This document shows, in pieces, positions 53,774 through 62,160 of a stretch of 64,000 nt of DNA. Numbering within the stretch: the first letter of the stretch is position 1; each line of letters starts with the position of its first letter. The position numbers were made by a program, and so were the translations under genes. Below the pieces are notes generated by a model. It searched no databases. It saw only the letters and a list, made by a program, of their open reading frames with translations, and was not told where the DNA came from. This stretch comes from Mediterraneibacter butyricigenes (GTDB lineage Bacteria; Bacillota; Clostridia; Lachnospirales; Lachnospiraceae), in the NCBI RefSeq assembly GCF_003574295.1, contig NZ_BHGK01000001.1, positions 1,550,001-1,614,000 on the forward strand. Direction: 5' to 3'.

Positions 53774-54687
53774 AACTAAAAGAAATCAGAGAAATGTACC
53801 CGGAGGGAACGCAGATTGTACTCACTGAAATGGCTGGCGAAAGTCAAATGCCCTACGGTCTGAAAGGAACGGTTAAATTCGTTGACGACGCCGGACAGAT
53901 TCATATGAGTTGGGAAAACGGAAGCTCCCTCGCCTTGAATATTAACGAGGATACCTTTGAAAAGGTAGAAGCACCTGAGAAGATTTCCGTCATTCTTGTT
54001 GAGCCGGGCAGGTATCCGAAGCTCATTGAAATCGAGGATACGCTTGAAGCAATGCAGTCTCTTGTGGAGGGAGATATTGAAGAATATATGCCCTTTGAGG
54101 ACGAAGTTGCCATCATCTGCAACGATGAAGGAAAGATGAACGGCTTGCCGTTGAACAGGGCAGTTTATTCCGAGCCTGAGAATGTTGAGATGAGTTATCC
54201 GCAGTTGAAAGCTCATTTCCGGCAGGCAGAAAAAGAAAGAAACCACACGACCGGATATATTGTTTTTACGGATGACAGCTTTGACAAGCCTTACACAGAG
54301 GAACAAAGAACCTATGTTGTCAGCAGTAACAATAAGGCTTTCATTGAGGGTATGGGAGGATATTCTATCTATGCTTCTTCCCTTGACGGCTCGGATAAAT
54401 GTGTGCGACTGGAAGCGTATATGGCTGATGAACACGGCGGCAAGGATGGTTGGAAGATTGAAAAATGTTATGTGAAAGACGACAGCAACCGTGAAATGCT
54501 CGACATTATTGCCGGCAAGTTCTTCATTGCATACGCACCGATTGAGTCGGAAAAGTTCCTCAGTATGCCGAAAGAACTGGCTCGTAAGTACGAGGAAAAG
54601 TTCAAATACCCGGAGAGATTTTATAAGTCCTTGGACGGTATTGAAGCAAAGCCGTATAAGCCTGTCTCAAAGGATATGGAGAGATAA
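53770..54687 (+). CDS. DUF4314 plus DUF3846-type protein
   Basis: A 305-residue multidomain protein. Residues 1-70 are DUF4314-like (YPEGTQIVLTEMAGESQMPY, GLKGTVKFVDDAGQIHM), followed by a DUF3846-like segment (KISVILVEPGRYPKLIEIED, AIICNDEGKMNGLPLNRAVY) and a C-terminal domain with FTDDSFDKPYTEEQRTYVVS. The first is an SH3-like barrel. Such combinations are common in Firmicutes plasmids and ICEs; biochemical function is unknown. It is co-translated with the TOPRIM gene. Confidence 0.75.
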   Translation: MKLKEIREMYPEGTQIVLTEMAGESQMPYGLKGTVKFVDDAGQIHMSWENGSSLALNINEDTFEKVEAPEKISVILVEPGRYPKLIEIEDTLEAMQSLVEGDIEEYMPFEDEVAIICNDEGKMNGLPLNRAVYSEPENVEMSYPQLKAHFRQAEKERNHTTGYIVFTDDSFDKPYTEEQRTYVVSSNNKAFIEGMGGYSIYASSLDGSDKCVRLEAYMADEHGGKDGWKIEKCYVKDDSNREMLDIIAGKFFIAYAPIESEKFLSMPKELARKYEEKFKYPERFYKSLDGIEAKPYKPVSKDMER

Positions 54688-54699
54688 GAGTCAATCTAT

Positions 54700-54789
54700 G
54701 GGGCAACCCTGAGTGTCTGCATAATCTTAGCGAGCAGACCATTTATGGACAGGAATGTCCAAAACGGTACACTCGTTAGGGGTTGCCCC
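54700..54789. other. Nested inverted repeats before the mobilisation genes, candidate oriT
   Basis: GGGGCAACC (54700-54708) pairs with GGTTGCCCC (54781-54789). Inside, GAGTGT (54711-54716) pairs with ACACTC (54769-54774), GTCTGC (54715-54720) with GCAGAC (54734-54739), and GGACA (54747-54751) with TGTCC (54756-54760). The result is a branched fold just upstream of DUF3789, mobC and the relaxase, where MOBP oriT sites usually lie. It is not followed by a T run. Confidence 0.5.
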
Positions 54790-54820
54790 TAATACCCCAA
54801 GCAAGAAAGGAGCATAAGCT

Positions 54821-54964
54821 TTGCGGGAGATAGTATTGGTCGCCGCCGGGTTACTCATCGGCGGCTTTTTCGGAGTAACAACAATGTGCCTGTTTCAGAT
54901 AAACCGGGACAGACACTATATTTACAGAAAGGACAGCGATAAAAATGAGCAAGAGAAACATTGA
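54821..54964 (+). CDS. DUF3789 small membrane peptide
   Basis: A 47-residue peptide from TTG (after GAAAGGAG): REIVLVAAGLLIGGFFGVTT, then MCLFQINRDRHYIYRKD. One membrane helix with GGFFGV and a QINR motif fits DUF3789, like the peptide at 11967 in the other ICE. It overlaps mobC by 20 bases. Confidence 0.65.
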   Translation: MREIVLVAAGLLIGGFFGVTTMCLFQINRDRHYIYRKDSDKNEQEKH

Positions 54965-55286
54965 AAAGCACATTCTGATGAACAAGGCAGAAGCTCAGGA
55001 TTTGCAGAAAAAAGCAAAGCGGGCGTGTCTTTCCGAAGGCGGACTTATCCGTTTGCTTCTCAGAGGATACGAGCCGAGAGAAAAGCCCGATGAAAGATTT
55101 TACGATGTTATGCGTGAGCTTTCCGCTATCGGCAACAACATCAATCAGCTTGCGGCGAAAGCAAACACCCTCGGATTTGTGGACGCACCGCAGCTCAAAA
55201 AGGAAGCCGAGCGTTGGCACAAGTTTCAGGCTGATGTGGAGCGTACTTTTTTAAGACCCGATAAGAGCGATATGAAATGGCAGTAA
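54945..55286 (+). CDS. mobC: MobC-type relaxosome accessory protein
   Basis: A 113-residue DNA-binding protein. The ribbon-helix-helix-like N-terminal half (HILMNKAEAQDLQKKAKRAC, LSEGGLIRLLLRGYEP) and the MobC signature MRELSAIGNNINQLAAKANT are clear. It bends or opens DNA at oriT to help the relaxase. It overlaps the relaxase gene by 10 bases and lies just after the nested repeats. Confidence 0.9.
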   Translation: MSKRNIEKHILMNKAEAQDLQKKAKRACLSEGGLIRLLLRGYEPREKPDERFYDVMRELSAIGNNINQLAAKANTLGFVDAPQLKKEAERWHKFQADVERTFLRPDKSDMKWQ

Positions 55287-56647
55287 GTAAATTGTGGTCG
55301 GTCACATCAAGGCTCGGTCAGGTAATCGACTATGCCGCCAATCCCGAAAAGACGGCGGCAGACATTTACACCGAGGAACAGTATCAGGCTCTCCGTGATG
55401 TTCTCAGCTATGCAAAGGACGAAGAAAAAACCGAGCGTGAGTTTTTCGTAGAGGGTATCAACTGCAACCCTGCGACCGCAAGAGACCAGTTTATATCTGT
55501 AAAAAAAGCATACGGCAAAGACGACGGCATTCAAGCCTATCACGGATACCTGAGCTTTAAGGAACAGGACATATCCCCGGAGCTTGCACAGAAAATCGGA
55601 ATGGAATTTGCAAACGAAGTGTGGGGCAAAAGATTTCAGGTGGTGGTTACTACTCATCTGAACACGAAACACCTGCACTGTCATTATGTAATAAACTCCG
55701 TTTCCTTTGTGGACGGCAAGCGGTTATGGGGCGACGAAAAAGCGTGGTTCAAGTTTCGTTTGGTTGCCGACTGCCTTTGTGAAAAGTACGGACTGTATTA
55801 CAATCCGAACCCAAACCGCAGTAAGCAATCCTCTTATTACTACAAGCAGGAACAAGCCGGTATGCCGAGCCGATATTCAATGACCCGTGACGCCATTGAT
55901 GAAGCGATTGCACACAGCACCAACTTAAAGACCTTTGATTATATCCTGACTCAGATGGGCTATGAACATTGTCTCAGCGACAGTCGAAAGTATTGGACGA
56001 TTGTCCCGAAAGGATACAAGAAGCCGATACGACTTAAATCACTCGGAGAGAATTATACCGAGGACGCAATCAAGCGTAGGCTGACGGAAAATCAAAAGGT
56101 TCTTATCGTTCCTTTTGCAAAGGAAACGGTAAGAGTCAGGCAGTACCGAATGCCCACAAGAGAACACAAAGTCAAAAAGGTCGGCGGACTGTATGGGCTG
56201 TATCTGCATTACTGCTATAAGCTGGGTTATCTGCCGAAGTACAAAAAACAGAATACCGCAAGGCTTCACTATCTTTTGAAAGAAGATTTGCTGAAGCTCG
56301 ACAAAATCACTCAGGAGACAAGGCTGCTTGGACGGGAGAACATTTCTACCGACGAGCAGCTTTTCTCATATAAAGAGTCCGTGTTGTCGCAAATCAAATC
56401 CTTGACTGACGATAGAACGCACCTGCGAAAACAGTTAAGAAGAAATTTGAGTGACGATGAGCTATCAAATGTCAAAGAGCAGATTACGGCAATCACGAGC
56501 AAGCTGTGGACTCTCCGCAAAGAGGTCGGTCTTTGTGATGACATAGCCGAAAGGTCAAAGGTTATTGAAGCCAACCTTGAAACGGTAAGAGTTTACGAAG
56601 AAAAACAAGAACGAAAGGAGCAGAACCGTAATGACAAACGGAGGTGA
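55277..56647 (+). CDS. MOBP-type relaxase
   Basis: A 456-residue relaxase/mobilisation nuclease. It has N-terminal tyrosine candidates (QVIDYAANPEKT), a metal-site histidine in AYHGYLSFKEQDI and the family's histidine pair in THLNTKHLHCHYVINSVSF. The C-terminal half is helical with a coiled coil (SLTDDRTHLRKQLRRNLSDD). It nicks oriT and carries the strand to the recipient. The order mobC, relaxase, pcfB matches Tn1549-like elements. The catalytic Tyr was not identified with certainty. Confidence 0.9.
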   Translation: MAVSKLWSVTSRLGQVIDYAANPEKTAADIYTEEQYQALRDVLSYAKDEEKTEREFFVEGINCNPATARDQFISVKKAYGKDDGIQAYHGYLSFKEQDISPELAQKIGMEFANEVWGKRFQVVVTTHLNTKHLHCHYVINSVSFVDGKRLWGDEKAWFKFRLVADCLCEKYGLYYNPNPNRSKQSSYYYKQEQAGMPSRYSMTRDAIDEAIAHSTNLKTFDYILTQMGYEHCLSDSRKYWTIVPKGYKKPIRLKSLGENYTEDAIKRRLTENQKVLIVPFAKETVRVRQYRMPTREHKVKKVGGLYGLYLHYCYKLGYLPKYKKQNTARLHYLLKEDLLKLDKITQETRLLGRENISTDEQLFSYKESVLSQIKSLTDDRTHLRKQLRRNLSDDELSNVKEQITAITSKLWTLRKEVGLCDDIAERSKVIEANLETVRVYEEKQERKEQNRNDKRR

Positions 56648-57425
56648 TGCGGCAGAACAGGTCGTCAGGCTATCGCTTGAAGGCTTTGAAGTAGCCGCAA
56701 AATTAAGCGGAGCGGCAGCAAAGAATATTGCCGTTCTTTTAGTCTCTGTTCTCAAACAGGAACAGAAAACAAAAGGCAAGGCTCGACTTACTAATATGAT
56801 TAAGTCGGGCAAGGAGCTGAAGGTGTTTTCTATCCCCAACAAGGACTTGAAGAAGTTTACCGAGCAGGCAAAACGCTACGGCGTTCTCTACTGCGTACTC
56901 AGGGATAAAAACACAAAGGGCGATAATGTCCCGATTGATATTATTGCCCGTGCAGAGGACGCTTCCAAAATTCAGAGAATCGTTGAGAGATTTGAACTCG
57001 GTAAAGTTGATAAGGCTGCGATTGTCACCGAGTCTCAGAAGGCTGTCGAAAAGCGTGAAGCTTTGGAGAAAGACAAGCCGACGAAAACCAAAAACGAAAT
57101 CATCACTGAGGAAGCCGTCAGAAAACCTATTCAGAAAGAGGGGTATTCCCAGTCAAACCCCACAGTCGCCAAAACGGACAAAAACCCTCCGTCAAGGCAC
57201 GACTCCGAGCCGGTAGATATGCAAACTGATAAGGGTACTGTAAGCGACAGACAGAGAAAGCCGTCGGTAAAAGCAAAGCTTGACCGATATAAGGCACAGT
57301 CCAAGCAGCAGAAAGAAGCAGAACGCAAAGAGCCGGAGGTATCAAAGCCGGAAGTCAAGAACGCCCCGGCACAGACCGTACACCAGCAGCCGAAACCTAA
57401 AAGCAAAAATGTGAAAGAGAGGTAA
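56631..57425 (+). CDS. PcfB-family relaxosome/coupling adaptor
   Basis: A 264-residue protein. The N-terminal domain (VVRLSLEGFEVAAKLSGAAA, then KVFSIPNKDLKKFTEQAKRY and DIIARAEDASKIQRIVERFE) is the PcfB/DUF3801 type. The C-terminal 120 residues are basic, Lys/Gln/Pro-rich and probably disordered. In pCF10, PcfB is a substrate adaptor between relaxosome and VirD4-like PcfC. It overlaps the relaxase gene by 17 bases. Confidence 0.85.
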   Translation: MTNGGDAAEQVVRLSLEGFEVAAKLSGAAAKNIAVLLVSVLKQEQKTKGKARLTNMIKSGKELKVFSIPNKDLKKFTEQAKRYGVLYCVLRDKNTKGDNVPIDIIARAEDASKIQRIVERFELGKVDKAAIVTESQKAVEKREALEKDKPTKTKNEIITEEAVRKPIQKEGYSQSNPTVAKTDKNPPSRHDSEPVDMQTDKGTVSDRQRKPSVKAKLDRYKAQSKQQKEAERKEPEVSKPEVKNAPAQTVHQQPKPKSKNVKER

Positions 57426-57430
57426 TCACA

Positions 57431-58315
57431 ATGACAAACAATTTTACCCCTGCTAAGGCAGGACAGCAGAGCAAACGACTTTCCAAAGAGGAATATGCCG
57501 AGAAGATGAAGGCTGAAAAAGAAGCCGTATATCAGATGGCGGACGACACCGCAAAGGCGATTGTTTCCGACCCGGAAAAGTTCAAAGCCTTCCTTGATAC
57601 GCAGAGCCGTCTTGACAGATACTCTGCGGTCAACGCACTTCTGATTTTCAAGCAGCTTCCCGAAGCAAGCCAGCTTAAAAACTTTGATGACTGGAGCAAA
57701 GATAATGTGAAAATTCAGAAAGGTGCGAAAAGCATTTCCATTCTTGAACCTGTCGAGTATGCAAAGAAAGACGGTACGACCGGCATTTCCTACAATGTGA
57801 AAAAGGTCTTTGATGTTTCGCAGACCAACGGCAAAAGACCGCCTGCACCGACTGTCAACCGTGACCCGAAAGCACTCATTACCGTTATGCTGGATTCTTC
57901 CCCGGTTGAAGTGGAAGCAACAAATGAGCTTCCGTATCCCAATATGGCGGCGTTTTATAACAACGAGGAACAGACCTTGTATGTAAAGCGTGATGTGGGA
58001 GACAGCGTAGCGGTCGCTCAGTGCGTAGCACAGGAGCTTGGCCACGCACAGCTCTCTATCAACAGCGACAGTTACAGCAGAGCGGATATGGGCTTTCAGG
58101 CAGTATGTATCGGCTATATGCTTTGCAAAAAGTACGGCGTCGATACACAGAATTTTGCTATCAACCGTATCCCTGAAAAGCTCGCCGGCAAAGAGCCGAA
58201 GGACATTCGCTATGAGCTTTCCAAAACGAGAAACGCAATGGCGGATATTCACTCCCGTGTTTCCGATGAGCTTTACAAGAAAAAGCAGGAACGAAGCAAA
58301 GACTACGAAAGATAA
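57431..58315 (+). CDS. ArdC/LtrC-like protein with degenerate metallopeptidase motif
   Basis: A 294-residue protein. Residues about 55-115 are ArdC-N-like (YSAVNALLIFKQLPEASQLK, WSKDNVKIQKGAKSISILEP). The C-terminal half looks like a zincin peptidase, but the expected HExxH appears as QELGH (CVAQELGHAQLS), followed by FQAVCIGYMLCKKYGVDT. ArdC proteins protect single-stranded incoming DNA from restriction. The altered motif suggests binding without, or with changed, catalysis. It sits between PcfB and the coupling protein genes. Confidence 0.75.
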   Translation: MTNNFTPAKAGQQSKRLSKEEYAEKMKAEKEAVYQMADDTAKAIVSDPEKFKAFLDTQSRLDRYSAVNALLIFKQLPEASQLKNFDDWSKDNVKIQKGAKSISILEPVEYAKKDGTTGISYNVKKVFDVSQTNGKRPPAPTVNRDPKALITVMLDSSPVEVEATNELPYPNMAAFYNNEEQTLYVKRDVGDSVAVAQCVAQELGHAQLSINSDSYSRADMGFQAVCIGYMLCKKYGVDTQNFAINRIPEKLAGKEPKDIRYELSKTRNAMADIHSRVSDELYKKKQERSKDYER

Positions 58316-58324
58316 GGTGAGACT

Positions 58325-58528
58325 ATGGCGAAGGAAGAAATGTATCATATCGCATTGGACGATTATGAACACGGCATTATTATCCGTTCTCTCAACGACG
58401 AGAAAACAGATTTGATGAACGAGGGCAAATCTACCGATGCGGTGGACGACCTTATCATCAAGGTCGGAACTGCCCCAAAGAAAAAGTTCAAAGTTATCGA
58501 AAAGGAACGCTCCTGTGAATCGAGATAA
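58325..58528 (+). CDS. Small ICE protein related to the one at 34154
   Basis: A 67-residue protein: MYHIALDDYEHGIIIRSLND, then STDAVDDLIIKVGTAPKKKF. It shares the TDA-x-DD-x-I-x-KV core and the KKFK end with the first gene of this ICE. It overlaps the VirD4 gene by 14 bases. Function unknown; tight coupling to the coupling protein hints at a role in transfer. Confidence 0.7.
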   Translation: MAKEEMYHIALDDYEHGIIIRSLNDEKTDLMNEGKSTDAVDDLIIKVGTAPKKKFKVIEKERSCESR

Positions 58529-60311
58529 CGAGAGGCAGTCTGCTATTATTCTTTCCGTCATCGGTATTATCCCGGTCGTATGGCTGGCACTTCTGATTGC
58601 ACCCTCTGTAAAAGGAGGATTGCCGGAAATACTGCCGAGCCTATTAACAGCGTTCAACGAACCATTTCATATTGAGCTATGCGAGGACAGCCTAAAAACT
58701 GTCCTCGTTTTGCTTCTCTGCTATGCAATGGGTATTGGGATTTACTTCTCAACACAGAAGAATTACCGAAGGCGTGAAGAACACGGTTCTGCAAAATGGG
58801 GCAATGCAAGAGCCGTAAACAAAAAATACAGACAGTCTCCGGCTTCTGCAAATAAGCTGATGACGCAAAATGTCTGTATCGGACTCAATGCGAAGAAACA
58901 CCGAAGAAACTTAAACACCCTTGTGTGCGGCGGTTCGGGAGCCGGTAAGACAAGGTTTTACTGCAAGCCGAATCTTATGCAGTGCAACACATCATTTGTC
59001 ATTCTTGACCCAAAGGGCGAAATTCTCCGAGATACCGGAAAGCTGCTTGAAAGCAAAGGCTATGAAGTCCGTGTTCTCGATTTGATTTCAATGGAGAAAA
59101 GCCATTGCTATAACCCGTTTGTCTATTTGCAGAATGACAACGATGTGCAAAAGCTCGTGACGAACCTTTTTAAGAGTACCACTCCGAAAGGAAGTCAATC
59201 ACAAGACCCCTTTTGGGATACCTCGGCTTCAATGCTTTTGCTTGCACTTGTATTTTATCTTCATTATGAAGCACCCGAAGATGAACAGAACTTTGCAATG
59301 ATAATGGAAATGCTCAGAGCCGGTGCGATTGAGGACGAGGAGGACACAAGACCTTCTCCTCTTGATGAACTGTTTGCGGAATTGGAGATGTCGAATCCCG
59401 ACCACATTGCTTTGAAGTATTACCGTTCCTATCATTCAGGTGCGGCGAAAACCTTAAAGTCCATACAGATAACCCTTGCGGCAAGACTGGAAAAGTTCAA
59501 CCTTGAAAGTCTTGCTTCTTTAACCACCACAGACGAGCTTGACCTCCCGTCACTCGGAGAGAAAAAGGTCGCTCTGTTCGCTTTGATACCGGATAACGAT
59601 TCCAGCTTTAACTTCTTGGTATCTATCCTTTACACACAGCTTTTTCAGCAGTTGTTTTATGCTGCCGACCATATTCACGGCGGCTCGCTTCCCGTTCCCG
59701 TTCATTTTTTGATGGACGAGTTTGCGAATGTTTCACTCCCTGATGACTTCGACAAAATTCTTTCGGTTATGCGTTCCCGTGGGGTATCGGTAAGTATTAT
59801 CTTGCAGAACTTGGCACAGCTTAAAGCCTTGTTTGAAAAGCAATGGGAAAGCATTGTAGGTAACTGCGACGAGTTTTTATATCTCGGCGGCAACGAGCAA
59901 AGCACCCACAAATATGTGTCCGAGCTTCTCGGCAAGGAAACCATTGATACCAACACTTTCGGAAAAAGTACCGGTCGAAGCGGCAACTACTCCACAAATT
60001 ATCAGATTAGCGGTCGAGAGCTTCTTACTCCTGATGAGGTTCGTATGCTTGATAACCAATATGCAATTCTGTTTATTCGTGGAGAACGCCCCGTTATGGA
60101 CTTCAAGTACGACATCTTGAAGCACCCGAATGTGGCACTTACAACCGATGGAAAGGCTTCTGCATATAAACACGGCGAAGTGACCATCAAGCACTCATCA
60201 ATTTCCGTTCTTTCTATTGACCCGGAAGAACTTCCGGAGGAAAGCTACGGAGAAACCAATTACGAACTTCTGTCCGATGAGGATTTTGAAGTGAATAAAA
60301 ACTTATTTTAA
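58515..60311 (+). CDS. VirD4/TraG-type coupling ATPase (PcfC-like)
   Basis: A 598-residue type IV coupling protein. Two membrane helices (about residues 10-30 and 53-73) precede the ATPase: Walker A CGGSGAGKTRFYCKP, conserved FVILDPKGEILRD, Walker B PVHFLMDEFANVSLPD and the sensor-like ILQNLAQLKALFEKQW. I choose GTG at 58515 with AAAGGA upstream, since the earlier frame overlaps the preceding gene fully. It brings the relaxase-DNA complex to the channel. Confidence 0.92.
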   Translation: MNRDNERQSAIILSVIGIIPVVWLALLIAPSVKGGLPEILPSLLTAFNEPFHIELCEDSLKTVLVLLLCYAMGIGIYFSTQKNYRRREEHGSAKWGNARAVNKKYRQSPASANKLMTQNVCIGLNAKKHRRNLNTLVCGGSGAGKTRFYCKPNLMQCNTSFVILDPKGEILRDTGKLLESKGYEVRVLDLISMEKSHCYNPFVYLQNDNDVQKLVTNLFKSTTPKGSQSQDPFWDTSASMLLLALVFYLHYEAPEDEQNFAMIMEMLRAGAIEDEEDTRPSPLDELFAELEMSNPDHIALKYYRSYHSGAAKTLKSIQITLAARLEKFNLESLASLTTTDELDLPSLGEKKVALFALIPDNDSSFNFLVSILYTQLFQQLFYAADHIHGGSLPVPVHFLMDEFANVSLPDDFDKILSVMRSRGVSVSIILQNLAQLKALFEKQWESIVGNCDEFLYLGGNEQSTHKYVSELLGKETIDTNTFGKSTGRSGNYSTNYQISGRELLTPDEVRMLDNQYAILFIRGERPVMDFKYDILKHPNVALTTDGKASAYKHGEVTIKHSSISVLSIDPEELPEESYGETNYELLSDEDFEVNKNLF

Positions 60312-60325
60312 CGGAGGAAAACACA

Positions 60326-60685
60326 ATGAACATTTTTAAGAAGAACAACGAAAAGAAAACTACTCAGAAGCTGCCTATGACCGGAAAGGTTCAGAAAGGC
60401 TTCCGTGCTTACTGCGCCGTAATCGCAGCAGCAACTCTTGTTTGCGGTATGAGCGTTACCGCTTTTGCCGCCAGCGACCCGATTACCGTAGTCAACAATC
60501 TGTCCGATTTCATCTTCGGTCTTATCCGTGCCATCGGTCTTATCCTGCTTGGCTTCGGTATCGTTCAGGTCGGTCTCTCTTTGAAGTCTCACGACCCGTC
60601 TCAGAGAGCCAACGGTTTCCTGACTCTTGCAGGCGGTATCATCATTACCTTTGCAAAGGAAATCCTTACCCTTATTACCGGTTAA
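60326..60685 (+). CDS. Maff2-family protein, VirB2 pilin-like
   Basis: A 119-residue protein with a signal-type N terminus (AVIAAATLVCGMSVTAFAAS, cleavage likely after AFA), then two hydrophobic helices (about 62-82 and 97-116) separated by LKSHDPSQRANG. Size and topology match Maff2 and VirB2-like pilin subunits of Gram-positive transfer systems. GGAGG precedes the ATG. It is followed by a strong hairpin before the VirB6-like gene. Confidence 0.8.
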   Translation: MNIFKKNNEKKTTQKLPMTGKVQKGFRAYCAVIAAATLVCGMSVTAFAASDPITVVNNLSDFIFGLIRAIGLILLGFGIVQVGLSLKSHDPSQRANGFLTLAGGIIITFAKEILTLITG

Positions 60686-60704
60686 GAGAACACAGTTATC
60701 AAAC

Positions 60705-60734
60705 GGGGCATACCTGGCATTTCAGGTATGCCCC
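60705..60734 (+). terminator. Strong hairpin after the pilin-like gene
   Basis: GGGGCATACCTG and CAGGTATGCCCC form a perfect 12-base stem with loop GCATTT. No T run follows (TAATCTTAAAGG), so it is more likely an attenuating or 3'-protecting hairpin that favours pilin mRNA over downstream genes. Confidence 0.6.
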
Positions 60735-60758
60735 TAATCTTAAAGGAGGTGCAAACAG

Positions 60759-61595
60759 ATGAGTGATAACTGGGTAGTTCAGAACCTCGAAAATGCCCTT
60801 GAAACTTGGAACAGCAAGCTTTCGGAAATATGGCAGTTGCTAACCACTTCGCCGCAACAGTTCAAAGGCGGCAGTATTTGGTCGGTAATGGTGAATATCA
60901 ACGGAGCAGTTCAGGCTATCGGTCTTGCCCTGCTTGTTCTGTTTTTTGTTGTCGGTGTGGTTCGCACCTGCGGAAGTTTTACCGATGTAAAGAAACCGGA
61001 ACACGCATTAAAGCTGTTTATCCGCTTTGCCATTGCCAAAGGTGTGATTACCTACGGGCTGGAGCTTATGCTTGCCCTGTTCGACATCGTACAAGGTACG
61101 ATTTCAACCATTATGACATCTGCGGGATTCGGTACGCCCAATCAAACAACTTTACCTGCTGAAATGGTAACAACCATTGAAAGCTGCGGATTTTTTGAAA
61201 GTATCCCATTGTGGGCGGTTACTCTTATCGGCGGACTGTTTATCACGGTCTTGTCGTTCATTATGATAATGACGGTGTACGGACGATTTTTCAAGCTGTA
61301 TATGTACACTGCTCTCGCTCCGATACCGCTTTCCACATTTGCCGGAGAACCGTCGCAGAATGTGGGTAAGAGCTTTATAAAGAGCTACTGTGCCGTTTTG
61401 CTTGAGGGAGCAGTAATTGTACTTGCTTGTATCATCTTCTCCCTATTTGCTTCTACGCCGCCGGTAGTGAACCCTGACGCAGCAGCCGTTACTCAGGTAT
61501 GGGCATATATCGGCGAACTGGTATTCAATATGCTTGTGCTTGTCGGTGCGGTTAAGATGAGCGACCGAATTATCCGTGAAATGATGGGCTTATAA
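60759..61595 (+). CDS. VirB6/TrbL-like polytopic membrane protein
   Basis: A 278-residue protein with six or more hydrophobic segments, for example AVQAIGLALLVLFFVVGVVR, AVTLIGGLFITVLSFIMIMT and LLEGAVIVLACIIFSLFA. The conserved-looking YGRFFKLYMYTALAPIPLST is typical of VirB6/TrbL-like channel proteins in Tn1549-type elements. It builds the inner-membrane part of the transfer channel. GGAGGTG precedes the ATG. Confidence 0.82.
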   Translation: MSDNWVVQNLENALETWNSKLSEIWQLLTTSPQQFKGGSIWSVMVNINGAVQAIGLALLVLFFVVGVVRTCGSFTDVKKPEHALKLFIRFAIAKGVITYGLELMLALFDIVQGTISTIMTSAGFGTPNQTTLPAEMVTTIESCGFFESIPLWAVTLIGGLFITVLSFIMIMTVYGRFFKLYMYTALAPIPLSTFAGEPSQNVGKSFIKSYCAVLLEGAVIVLACIIFSLFASTPPVVNPDAAAVTQVWAYIGELVFNMLVLVGAVKMSDRIIREMMGL

Positions 61596-61609
61596 CGGGA
61601 GGTTCTCTG

Positions 61610-61795
61610 ATGAAGAAAAACAAGAATAATAACGATAGATGGCAGGGCTATACGCCTGCCGACTGCGACTGCAAATATTGTGTGTATTACGGAGGAAAGA
61701 AAAACGGCAATGTGATTTGCCTTGCGGACACCTGCGTCTGCTCTGATGAAATCCGTCACGCAAAACAAGCATATCGCAGAGAAAGGAGCTTTTGA
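61610..61795 (+). CDS. Small cysteine-rich ICE protein
   Basis: A 61-residue protein with six cysteines in CDCKYC-YYGG and VICLADTCVCSDEIRHA, suggesting a small zinc or disulfide fold. It has no signal peptide, so zinc is likelier. GGGAGG precedes it by 8 bases. Its stop overlaps the prgI ATG (TGATG). It occurs at this position in related ICEs; function unknown. Confidence 0.65.
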   Translation: MKKNKNNNDRWQGYTPADCDCKYCVYYGGKKNGNVICLADTCVCSDEIRHAKQAYRRERSF

Positions 61796-62160
61796 TGGAA
61801 GTCAAAATTAACCGAGAGATACGAAATTACACAGAGTCAATGTTTTTTGGACTGTCGCTCAGACAGTTCATTTTTTCTGTCCTCGCCTGTGCGGTAGCGG
61901 TAGGACTTTACTTCCTCCTAAAACCGTACCTCGGAACAGAAACTGTATCGTGGGTGTGCATTTTGGGAGCTGCCCCTTTTGCGGCTCTCGGCTTTGTGAA
62001 ATACAACGGAATGACGGCTGAGAAATTTATATGGGCGTGGATAAAGTCCGAGTTCCTTATGCCGAAAAAGCTGGTCTTTCATTCCACCAACACCTATTAC
62101 GAATTGATGAAACCGACAATCGAACAAAAACAGAAGGAGGCTTATAAGAACAATGATTAA
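61795..62160 (+). CDS. PrgI-family membrane protein
   Basis: A 121-residue protein with two close membrane helices (about residues 22-42 and 47-66) near the start, after MEVKINREIRNYTESMFFGL. The later FIWAWIKSEFLMPKKLVF is typical of PrgI, a VirB3-like subunit next to the VirB4 ATPase. ATG at 61795 overlaps the preceding TGA; its 3' end overlaps the VirB4 start by 8 bases. Confidence 0.88.
   Translation: MEVKINREIRNYTESMFFGLSLRQFIFSVLACAVAVGLYFLLKPYLGTETVSWVCILGAAPFAALGFVKYNGMTAEKFIWAWIKSEFLMPKKLVFHSTNTYYELMKPTIEQKQKEAYKNND

Noticed and set aside
57131-58657. 508-codon open frame on the minus strand
   Set aside because: It lies opposite PcfB, the ArdC-like gene and the small gene, all with ribosome sites and family motifs; the antisense text is cysteine- and phenylalanine-rich and unlike a known protein.
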